Below, piece by piece: positions 43,083 to 50,490 of a stretch of 64,000 nucleotides of DNA (position 1 is its first letter; each line of letters starts with the position of its first letter). The notes under the pieces were generated by a model. That model was not told the origin of the DNA, searched no databases, and saw nothing but the letters and a program-made list of their open reading frames with translations. Position numbers and translations under genes: made by a program. Source of the stretch: JAZKFT01 sp963845495. Its GTDB lineage: Bacteria > Bacteroidota > Bacteroidia > Chitinophagales > Chitinophagaceae. The stretch lies in contig CAWJTH010000079.1 of the NCBI GenBank assembly GCA_963845495.1, positions 1 through 64,000 on the forward strand, given 5' to 3'.

Positions 43083-43772
43083 CTAGAAAAAGTTAACTTT
43101 TGGATGTTCGCTTAGTGCTTTTTTATATATCCAAATCAATAAAAGTAGCACAAGCACGACTATCGGAATTAAAATGAACAAATAATTAAACGAAGACTGA
43201 GCCACCAAACTAATATTATCGAAATAACCGTCGTTATCGCCGCCCACATTACGGATGGAAACCAACTGCACACGGATAAAACGAGTATCAGCAGGTGCCA
43301 AAAACGTGTCAGTAACGGGCTGCCATTTACTTATAGACATTAGCGTATCGGACTGGAAGGAAAAAAGTATTTTATTTTTAGATGCATCCAAACAAGCCAT
43401 TTTCAACACGCCCTGATCAGAAATTTTGCCTTGGTCGAGCGTTTGTTCGTAGCCGCTTAAAACAAAATGTTGCTTTTGTGCATCAATTTTATTGGCAAAA
43501 CTCGACACATCAACATCTTGTTGCAAAGTGCAAAGCAAGCCATAGCCAGCGAAAAAATATCTTGAGCTGTGTTGGGCAAAGCCAAAATCATGTTTGGCGC
43601 TGTCGCCTTCGGCTGATACCCAATTGCCTTTTACATTTGTCCAGCCTATTGGTACACTGTCGAATTTCGGCAATTCCGCATCAGCATTTATTAGCAGGTT
43701 TGTTTGGTTTGTGGAACAGCTTACAAACACTGTCAAGCAAATGCACATCAAAAAAATGCTTAATTTTTTCAT
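43083..43772 (-). CDS. Lipoprotein with carbohydrate-binding-like domain and C-terminal TM
   Basis: Protein of 229 residues from the Met at 43772, which gives the signal MKKLSIFLMCICLTVFVSC (Cys19). The middle is a jelly-roll-like domain ending in the typical YFDNISLV strand. A C-terminal hydrophobic segment (LFILIPIVVLVLLLLIWIY) with basic residues after it is unusual together with a lipid anchor. Function is unknown. It precedes a tiny lipoprotein gene and a DUF4412 gene on the same strand. Confidence 0.65.
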   Translation of the reverse strand: MKKLSIFLMCICLTVFVSCSTNQTNLLINADAELPKFDSVPIGWTNVKGNWVSAEGDSAKHDFGFAQHSSRYFFAGYGLLCTLQQDVDVSSFANKIDAQKQHFVLSGYEQTLDQGKISDQGVLKMACLDASKNKILFSFQSDTLMSISKWQPVTDTFLAPADTRFIRVQLVSIRNVGGDNDGYFDNISLVAQSSFNYLFILIPIVVLVLLLLIWIYKKALSEHPKVNFF

Positions 43773-43812
43773 ACATATTATTTTATTCTGGACATATCGC
43801 TTTATTCTGGCC

Positions 43813-43917
43813 TTAATTTGAACTTGGAGTTGAAGAAGATGAATTTCCGGCGCTATTTCCGCAAGAAATGGCGAAAACAGCAAGAAAGAAAAACGCAATA
43901 ATTGTTAGTGATTTCAT
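43813..43917 (-). CDS. Tiny lipoprotein (34 residues)
   Basis: Short ORF MKSLTIIAFFFLAVFAISC then GNSAGNSSSSTPSSN. It is a textbook lipoprotein signal with lipobox AISC, and the mature peptide is only 16 Ser/Asn-rich residues. It lies between the 43083 and 43965 genes on the same strand. Such mini-lipoproteins exist; it could also be a truncated leftover of a longer gene. Confidence 0.55.
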   Translation of the reverse strand: MKSLTIIAFFFLAVFAISCGNSAGNSSSSTPSSN

Positions 43918-43964
43918 TGTTTTATGTTGATTGATTTTTGCAAAATCGACATAGTTCTGATTAT

Positions 43965-44738
43965 TTATTCGGCCGTTTTCTTATAGCCAGCGGGAATTTC
44001 AAACAGGTTTTCTGGGAAATTGCCTTTGCTTATTTTGGTAATTTGCGAGATGGAAGAAACATCTTTACCATGCATCTGGAATTTTACGGGGAACCCGACA
44101 CAGCCCATGTCGGTTAGTTGTTTTGCAACGTTGTTATTACCTAAAGCAGCTCCCATTTTTTGGGTAACAACGTTCATATATTTTTTTGCGGCGTCAGGCA
44201 TCGGCACATCTGGGCTTGCCCACAAGTCGGTTGTATCTTTAGCATTAAATATGCTGGCTGCATTATTGTAAGTGGTGGTCGCAATAATCTGTGCATGAAC
44301 ACAATTAAAACCGATAATTTTTTCGTCTCCGATTTTGTTTACAGTAAATTTTTTATGACCGTCATCCTTGTAATTACTTGTATCGATCTGATCAACCGTG
44401 TATGTTTTTGCGCTATCGTCCAACTCGGTACTTTCATAAGGGTTACTGATATCGCCGATGGCAATAATAGGCGACGAGAGTTTTCCGTTGACGGTCAGTG
44501 CCATTTCGTGCCGCACTTTGCCGCTGGCTGCTAAATACATTTTGGTAAGGCCTTGAATTTGCATCTGTTTACCAACAGTATTGTTCGTCATTTCAATGTA
44601 AGTGTCATCGCCCGAACCCGAAGTGACAACCGTATTTTCGCCAGAAGCGCTTGTTGAACCAGTTTTCGAGCTATTATTTCCGCAGGAAAAAAGCGCCGTA
44701 CAAATTATAACCGATGTTAATTTTAATAAGTTTTTCAT
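43965..44738 (-). CDS. DUF4412 lipoprotein
   Basis: Lipoprotein of 257 residues, signal MKNLLKLTSVIICTALFSC (Cys19). The body carries the DUF4412 pattern: GDDTYIEMTNNTVGKQMQIQGLTKMYL, KTYTVDQIDTS, KIGDEKIIGFNCVHAQI, a TTDLWASPDVP segment and C-terminal FEIPAGYKK. It shares this layout with the next gene upstream (44798), so the two are paralogues. DUF4412 proteins are periplasmic or outer-membrane in Bacteroidota, with unknown role. Confidence 0.85.
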   Translation of the reverse strand: MKNLLKLTSVIICTALFSCGNNSSKTGSTSASGENTVVTSGSGDDTYIEMTNNTVGKQMQIQGLTKMYLAASGKVRHEMALTVNGKLSSPIIAIGDISNPYESTELDDSAKTYTVDQIDTSNYKDDGHKKFTVNKIGDEKIIGFNCVHAQIIATTTYNNAASIFNAKDTTDLWASPDVPMPDAAKKYMNVVTQKMGAALGNNNVAKQLTDMGCVGFPVKFQMHGKDVSSISQITKISKGNFPENLFEIPAGYKKTAE

Positions 44739-44797
44739 GAAATATTTTTTAGCTGGTTAAACATTATTCTAATACAGTGTAAAACAATTATTTATAT

Positions 44798-45820
44798 CTA
44801 TTTTTTTGAAGGACTCATCATGTGATAAAACATATTGTATTGAGATTTTGTATAACCCGCAGGTATTTGGAACATAGAAGCCGGGAAGCTTTTTTGCTGC
44901 GCAGTTGTTAGCGCCATCGTCATCGCATAATCTTTGCCTTGCATTTGCATTTTCACTATAAAGCCATCTGCGCCAGCCTGTTGCAATGCTTTCATCATAG
45001 CGGGTGTTACATTTTTTAAGCTCATTTTTTTGAACAAAGCATAGCCGGGAACATCTTTGCTCGTCCATACTTCGGTTGTAGAACTAGATTTAAACATGCC
45101 GCTGCCAACAGAAGAAATCATTTTTACATGGATGCAATTGTAGCCTTGCAAGTTTTCGTTTCCAATAATGGTAACCTTGTAAGTTTCGATATTTGAGCCG
45201 ATCAAACCTGTATCAATTACATTTAACGAATAAGTTTTACTTTCCGGGTAAAGCGAAACGCTATATTTTGGCTGGTCGGCGTGGCCGATATTGATCATTG
45301 CCATGCTCATAGCGCCAGGAATATCAAAATGCATTTCGGACCGGCCATACCCACTTTCTGTAAAATAAATTGATGAGGTATCTTTGGAAGAACCCTTTTT
45401 TGCCGTAGTACTGGTGGTGTATTGAAATAAATAACCAGCGCCGCCTTTTGCACTCATAAAATTTTTTATGGCTGCAGCAGAATCAGCCGCGGAAACGCCA
45501 CCACCGCCGGTTAACAACCCTAATGCTTTCATGGTAACGTCTGCCGCTGAAGTATCATTAGGATTATCGGCAGCGGCTTTCGCAAAAGCGCCTAGCACAG
45601 ACTTGGTTGCGGCAGTATCGCCAACATTGCTGCCTGATTTTTGAGTCGTTACTTTATCGATTGCTTTATCGGTTGCCTGACTGGCTTTGTCGTTTGCCTT
45701 GTTTTGGCTCGTATTTTTTACCGTGTTGATAATTTGCTTAAAAAATTGTGCGTGCAAGTCATTAGATTTTGCCGTAAAGAACAACACCATTAATCCAAAA
45801 ACAATTTTAATCTTTTTCAT
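44798..45820 (-). CDS. DUF4412 exported protein
   Basis: Exported protein of 340 residues from the Met at 45820, signal MKKIKIVFGLMVLFFTAKSNDLHA. A Thr/Ala/Asp-rich region (25-110) with NKANDKASQATDKAIDKVT repeats may be coiled. The DUF4412 domain follows: GYGRSEMHFDIPGAMSMAMINIGHADQPKYSVSLYP, IGNENLQGYNCIHVKMI, TEVWTSKDVPGYALF and FQIPAGYTKSQYN. It is the longer paralogue of 43965. The frame is open upstream, but those residues are not a signal peptide. Confidence 0.85.
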   Translation of the reverse strand: MKKIKIVFGLMVLFFTAKSNDLHAQFFKQIINTVKNTSQNKANDKASQATDKAIDKVTTQKSGSNVGDTAATKSVLGAFAKAAADNPNDTSAADVTMKALGLLTGGGGVSAADSAAAIKNFMSAKGGAGYLFQYTTSTTAKKGSSKDTSSIYFTESGYGRSEMHFDIPGAMSMAMINIGHADQPKYSVSLYPESKTYSLNVIDTGLIGSNIETYKVTIIGNENLQGYNCIHVKMISSVGSGMFKSSSTTEVWTSKDVPGYALFKKMSLKNVTPAMMKALQQAGADGFIVKMQMQGKDYAMTMALTTAQQKSFPASMFQIPAGYTKSQYNMFYHMMSPSKK

Positions 45821-45831
45821 AATCATTTGTT

Positions 45832-45927
45832 TTATAAGAAGATAAGAATGATTGCCAACAAGAAACACACGATTGAAATCAATAGCAATAAAATGCGCAG
45901 CCAATTTAATTTTGCCTTTGTTTCCAT
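45832..45927 (-). CDS. Putative 31-residue single-TM peptide
   Basis: Short ORF METKAKLNWLRILLLLISIV then CFLLAIILIFL: a charged N-terminus followed by a single hydrophobic helix to the C-terminus. It ends 11 bases before the start of the DUF4412 gene, on the same strand but in another frame. It may be a mini-membrane protein or a leader; no homologue known to me. Confidence 0.4.
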   Translation of the reverse strand: METKAKLNWLRILLLLISIVCFLLAIILIFL

Positions 45928-45958
45928 GTTTTTGTTTTATTTGCCAAAGATGGGGACA

Positions 45959-45984
45959 CAAAAAAGGGTATCCGCTGGATACCC
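45959..45984 (-). terminator. Terminator of the PA14 gene
   Basis: GGGTATCC / GGATACCC stem with GCT loop; T-run on the minus strand. Confidence 0.75.
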
Positions 45985-46071
45985 GATGAACGTATGGTAG
46001 AAATCGACAAACGTTTTAAAAAATGCAGTTTTCCATTTTATTTAAGTAGCTGCTAAAGTTTTAAACTGTAT

Positions 46072-46782
46072 TTATTTTATTCTTATTATTCTTTTTTTCC
46101 GCCATAAAAGAAATACAATCAACAAAATAATACCTAGCAGTAATAAAATCAGCCATAAATAATTTGTTGGCGCATTGGTAGTATGCAGCACAAAATAATT
46201 GCCGGGAAATATTTGCTCTTTTGAATTTTCGAAAGTATAAAATAATTGCAATGCAATTTGATAACGCGGCCCTTGAAAATATTGTAATTTAATAGAATGT
46301 TCCGCATCGCTTAATTCAATTTCTTGGCTTTTTGAAACTTCACCATGCAAGCCATCATTATCAATTAACAATTTTCCATCGATAAATAATTTAGAACCAT
46401 CGTCACTCACCAATCTAAATACATATTTGCCGGCTTTATCGTTTTTAAATGTGCCGGTGTATTCAATTCCAAACCATTCGAAACGGTCTCGCAAACCAGG
46501 GAAACCTGCCGACCAGCTTCTACTCGGAACATCCATTTTTTGGGTGTAAACTCGGCTGGTTAAGGGTTTCATCGTATCAAAATCGGGCAGTTTTGTAGTG
46601 GTGTTTGGCAAAAGAAAAATTTTGCCCATCAATCCATCGCTAATTGGAATGCTGTCACCAAAAGTATTTTTATCGCTTTGCGCAATTAATTTAAAAGGGA
46701 AAATAAATAAGAGAATAAATAAATAGCAGATGTTGATATTAGCCCCAACTGCAGCTTTAATTTTTAATTTAGGATCAATCAT
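46072..46782 (-). CDS. PA14-domain membrane-anchored protein
   Basis: Protein of 236 residues with signal INICYLFILLFIFPFKLIAQ, a PA14 (carbohydrate-binding) domain from about 85 to 190 and a C-terminal membrane helix NYLWLILLLLGIILLIVFLLW with KKR after it. PA14 features: EYTGTFKNDKAGKYVFRLVSDDGSKLFIDGKLLIDN and GPRYQIALQLFY. It would face the periplasm. It lies downstream of the TPR histidine kinase gene on the same strand; the link is only positional. Confidence 0.8.
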   Translation of the reverse strand: MIDPKLKIKAAVGANINICYLFILLFIFPFKLIAQSDKNTFGDSIPISDGLMGKIFLLPNTTTKLPDFDTMKPLTSRVYTQKMDVPSRSWSAGFPGLRDRFEWFGIEYTGTFKNDKAGKYVFRLVSDDGSKLFIDGKLLIDNDGLHGEVSKSQEIELSDAEHSIKLQYFQGPRYQIALQLFYTFENSKEQIFPGNYFVLHTTNAPTNYLWLILLLLGIILLIVFLLWRKKRIIRIK

Positions 46783-46917
46783 ATTTTTTGATTTTAAAGT
46801 AAATTAATTTTAATTAAAAACAAGAAAAATATATTTCATTTTAAAATAATATTGACAATATTATTTTAAAAATAGCCGCCGAAAGCATGTTTTAAATCGC
46901 TCAAAAAAATAAAGCTT

Positions 46918-49059
46918 TCAATTATTTCCCCAGTTTAAAATGGCCATTAGTGTTGTATTATCTGTTTGCTTAAAAACAATGTTGATATTAATTGCATTGG
47001 CTAAATCGTTTGCAATTTGCAAACCCAATCCAAACGATTTACTATTTACATTTTTATTTTTTAATAGACCATTCACAATTTCAACATTTACATTATCCGT
47101 TTGGTTAGCAATATGTATTTCACCTTTATTTTCGGCTATTAAAATTGTGCTGTTTTTATTACCATATTTTATTGCGTTTTGCAATAAATTACGAATAATA
47201 ATCGCAATGAAATTTTCATCGGTTTGTTTTTTAAAGACTGTTGGCAATTGATTATCAACTATTATATTTTTTTCATCAGCACGTGGCTGTAACATGCTTA
47301 ATTCTTTTTGCACGATAGCCGAAACATTGACTGGCATTAAGTTTGGTGTAAAATTTTGCATTTGGCTTTTACTCCAAAGCAAAAGATCTTCCATGGTTTC
47401 CAATACATTTTCTGAAGCAATCTTTAATTTATTTTCATGCCGTTGTTTAGCATCTGCGCTTAACAAATCTGGGTTTTCTTTTTGTAATTCTAGCAATTGA
47501 ACAATTTGACTAATTGGCGAACGCAAATCGTGGCCGATGATGCCAAACAGCCTTGCTTTTGTTTCATTGGCCAAAGCCAGTTCTTTATTTAATTTTTCCA
47601 ATTGGTCGTTTTGCTGGTTTAAAATCAAATTAGCTTTTTCTTTATTGCGATAGATAAAATACAATAACAACGCAATTATTCCAATCGCCACTAAACCTAC
47701 AATTAATAAAACCCGCAAATGCGAAGCAGATTGCAATTCCAAAATATTTAACCGGTTTTCTTTATCAAGCGAAATAATACGCAATTCCTTTTTATTTGTT
47801 TCGTAACGCGTTTCTTGGTCGGCAAAATTCCTGGACGTTTTTTCATTGGTCAGCGAATCAGACTGCGCCACGTATTGTTCGTAATAATCGGCTGCGGCTT
47901 TAAAATTTCCGGCACCTGTTTGCGCAATGGCCATATAATTTAATCCCTCAACAAATTGTTCTTTATTTATTTGTTTTGCCACCGGCAGCGATTGCGCCAA
48001 TAATTCAATAGCAGCTTGATTTTTTCCAGCTTTTTCCAAATAACGTGCCATCCAAAGTTGTGCCTGATATATTAAAATAGGCGATTTACTTTGTGTTGCC
48101 AATTCACTCGCCTTGCTTACATACGGAAAAGCATTATCGGTTTCATTATGCGCTATATAATATTTAGCGATATTTAAATTGCTCACCACCATCTCAGAAG
48201 GAACGGTGGCACTGTTTTTCGTGGCTTTCTCTAGTTCATTTTCATAATACAAAGCAGAATCTATTTTTCCCAACAGCGAATAAACTTCGGTAAAAGCACT
48301 TAAATAGCGATTGAAAACCGTTGGCGAAGCGTTGGCAAACGGGTAGCCTTCCTGCAAAATGGCTAAACTTTTCGGGAATAAAACTTCTACATTTTGGTAT
48401 TCCTTCGACAACATGTAACATTGAATGGCATAATCAGCTTTTAATTTGATGTTTTGGGTTGTATCTATTTCATGTTTACGAAGTTCGATGCCTTTCAATA
48501 AATAATCTTGCGCCGTGCTGTAATAAGATTTTTCTTGGTAATAATTGCCCATGGCATAATATCCATCTTCAAGAATAGATTTATCGTGGGCAGTATCTAA
48601 AATCAGTTGTAAAATATTTTTGCAACTGTCCACTTTTTGCTGTTGGCGCAATTGGAAGTTTACTGGAATTAGCGCCACGCAAACATTGGTTATTATTTTA
48701 GCTGATTTTATTTTTTGTGCCAACGCTAAGCTTTGGTAAAAATAATATTGCGCACTATCAAATTTTACTTGGTAATAATCGCCAATGGCCGCCCAAAAAA
48801 AGAATTGCGACCTGCTTTCATCGTCGTTTTTGTCTGCTATGCCCAATCCTTTAATAGCTGCTATTTTTAAATTCCCATAATTGGCGGGCGAATGCGTATT
48901 GCTATAACGCAATGAGCTGCAATAATTTAACCATGCTGTTGTTTTTGCTTTAATGTTTGTCAATTTTGACAAATCCGGCTCCTGCGACAAAACAATGGTT
49001 GAAACCAGCTGAGTAAAGAGCAAGAAAAATATCAGTGGCAAATACGGCTTATTTTTCAT
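46918..49059 (-). CDS. TPR-domain sensor histidine kinase
   Basis: Membrane histidine kinase of 713 residues. After a signal (MKNKPYLPLIFFLLFTQLVS) come periplasmic tetratricopeptide repeats (about 60-420), a membrane helix LLIVGLVAIGIIALLLYFIY, a coiled coil, the HisKA domain with phospho-acceptor His in GIIGHDLRSPI and an HATPase domain (NLLQNAIKYG, GLGLQIAND). The kinase lies 13 bases after the LytTR gene, so the two form a two-component system with a TPR-type sensor, common in this phylum. The signal is unknown. Confidence 0.92.
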   Translation of the reverse strand: MKNKPYLPLIFFLLFTQLVSTIVLSQEPDLSKLTNIKAKTTAWLNYCSSLRYSNTHSPANYGNLKIAAIKGLGIADKNDDESRSQFFFWAAIGDYYQVKFDSAQYYFYQSLALAQKIKSAKIITNVCVALIPVNFQLRQQQKVDSCKNILQLILDTAHDKSILEDGYYAMGNYYQEKSYYSTAQDYLLKGIELRKHEIDTTQNIKLKADYAIQCYMLSKEYQNVEVLFPKSLAILQEGYPFANASPTVFNRYLSAFTEVYSLLGKIDSALYYENELEKATKNSATVPSEMVVSNLNIAKYYIAHNETDNAFPYVSKASELATQSKSPILIYQAQLWMARYLEKAGKNQAAIELLAQSLPVAKQINKEQFVEGLNYMAIAQTGAGNFKAAADYYEQYVAQSDSLTNEKTSRNFADQETRYETNKKELRIISLDKENRLNILELQSASHLRVLLIVGLVAIGIIALLLYFIYRNKEKANLILNQQNDQLEKLNKELALANETKARLFGIIGHDLRSPISQIVQLLELQKENPDLLSADAKQRHENKLKIASENVLETMEDLLLWSKSQMQNFTPNLMPVNVSAIVQKELSMLQPRADEKNIIVDNQLPTVFKKQTDENFIAIIIRNLLQNAIKYGNKNSTILIAENKGEIHIANQTDNVNVEIVNGLLKNKNVNSKSFGLGLQIANDLANAININIVFKQTDNTTLMAILNWGNN

Positions 49060-49072
49060 GCAATTCTTTTTA

Positions 49073-49783
49073 TCAGAATATTGCCGCCATGGCGTTTTTA
49101 TATAATTTACCCAACGGCAATTGGTAGGTTGGCAAATGAATTTTATTGGCGGCCACTTCGGTTATTTTATCGCGATTAACAATATAACTGCGGTGAATGC
49201 GCACAAATTGATTGGTTGGTAACATTTTATGGATATTACCTAAGGTTGTCAAAACCAGAAAATGCTTTTTAGTCGTTACAATTTTCACATAGTCCTTCAT
49301 TGCTTCAACGTAAAGCATTTCATTTAGTGCAATCCTATGTTTATCATAGCCTTGTTTTATTACGATGCAATCCGTTTCTTGCTTTTTATCAAATTCAAAA
49401 GCCTTGTTTTTCAATTCAAAAAAATCTTGTAACCGATAAGCACATTTGGCAAAACGTTCGGCATTTAGCGGTTTTATAAGGTAATCAAATGCTTGCAAAT
49501 CATAACTTTCCAAAGCAAATTCCGGGTGCGATGTAACAAATACAGGCGCTTCTACAACCCCCATTAACTGCGCAATCAATTGAATACCATTTAGATCTGG
49601 CATTTCAATGTCGGTAAAAACAATATCGGGCTTAAACTGGCCAATCAATTCAATGGCCTCCAAAGGATGACTACACGATGCCATTTTTCTTAGAAAGGGA
49701 AATTTGGAGGCTTGTGCTTCCAAAGCAAGACGATCGATTTCATCATCGTCCACAATCATGTAACTGAATGTTTGCCCGATCAA
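49073..49783 (-). CDS. LytTR response regulator
   Basis: Response regulator of 236 residues. The receiver domain (1-120) has the acidic pocket VDDDE and phospho-acceptor Asp58 in FTDIEMPD; the switch residues FVTSHPEFALESYDLQAFDYLIKP follow. The LytTR DNA-binding domain (about 140-236) has EMLYVEAMKDYVKI and FVRIHRSYIVN. It is upstream of, and 13 bases from, the TPR histidine kinase gene. The regulon is not visible from the sequence. Confidence 0.93.
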   Translation of the reverse strand: MIGQTFSYMIVDDDEIDRLALEAQASKFPFLRKMASCSHPLEAIELIGQFKPDIVFTDIEMPDLNGIQLIAQLMGVVEAPVFVTSHPEFALESYDLQAFDYLIKPLNAERFAKCAYRLQDFFELKNKAFEFDKKQETDCIVIKQGYDKHRIALNEMLYVEAMKDYVKIVTTKKHFLVLTTLGNIHKMLPTNQFVRIHRSYIVNRDKITEVAANKIHLPTYQLPLGKLYKNAMAAIF

Positions 49784-49892
49784 AATAATGGATTTTAAAA
49801 AGATTTAACCAACAATAAAAGTACCAAAAGTATACAACTGCGGATACCGTGTTGAGTATTTACGCTTTTTGGAATAGCAAACTGGTTAAAAC

Positions 49893-49917
49893 TAAAAAAG
49901 CCCCACAAAAGTGGGGC
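49893..49917 (-). terminator. rpsT terminator
   Basis: GCCCCAC / GTGGGGC stem with AAAA loop; T-run on the minus strand, 31 bases after the rpsT stop. Confidence 0.85.
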
Positions 49918-49947
49918 ACAATAAATTTATTTTAACGGCCTAAAAAA

Positions 49948-50217
49948 TTACTTAGCAGCGGCAGCAGCAAGCGCATTGGTACGCTTAGCAAGCTTGCTTT
50001 TCAAGTTAGATGCTTTATTCTTGTGAATAACACCGCGTTTTGCCAAACGGTCTATCATTGATTCTACAGAAGGAAGTTGTTTAAGTACTTCACTCTGTTC
50101 TTTAATAGCTTTTATATCGCGAATAGCATTACGTGTTGTTTTGCCGTAGTAACGGTTTCTATCGCGGCGCTTGGCAGCTTGGCGTACATCTTTTTTTGTT
50201 GCTTTATGGTTGGCCAT
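49948..50217 (-). CDS. rpsT: 30S ribosomal protein S20
   Basis: Small-subunit protein that binds 16S rRNA; 89 residues. Standard start MANHKATKKDVRQAAKRRDRN, then YGKTTRNAIRDIKAI and the C-terminal helical LAKRGVIHKNKASNLKSKLAKR followed by an Ala-rich tail. A single gene with its own terminator. Confidence 0.97.
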   Translation of the reverse strand: MANHKATKKDVRQAAKRRDRNRYYGKTTRNAIRDIKAIKEQSEVLKQLPSVESMIDRLAKRGVIHKNKASNLKSKLAKRTNALAAAAAK

Positions 50218-50317
50218 GATTCTAATTTCTTCAATCTTCCCAAAATTGGGACTGCAAAAGTAAGGGGGTAAATTTTATTAGCCAAAAATAATCTTAAAAA
50301 GATTTGATCTAAAAAGT

Positions 50318-50412
50318 TATTTGGTAATTGGGTAAATAAGTAATTAGGGATTGAACACTACCAATATAATATCCATAAAAAGCCAATTACTCAATTACCA
50401 TTTACTTAATTA
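50318..50412. repeat. GGTAATTGGGTAAATAAG stuttered palindrome
   Basis: Left part GGTAATTGGGTAAATAAGTA followed by ATTAGGGATTG; right part CAATTACTCAATTACCATTT then ACTTAATTA. Same words as 39,317. Confidence 0.7.
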
Positions 50413-50413
50413 T

Positions 50414-50421
50414 TAGCTTTG
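50414..50421 (+). promoter_or_regulatory. Putative -7 box of the GH31 gene
   Basis: TAGCTTTG fits TAnnTTTG, right at the end of the palindromic repeat and 70 bases before the ATG. Confidence 0.45.
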
Positions 50422-50490
50422 CCCTATGCTACAGGATGCTCAAAATAAATCTTTCCCTACATTGCCCGATATTTTTAAAAGCTCGCTTGC

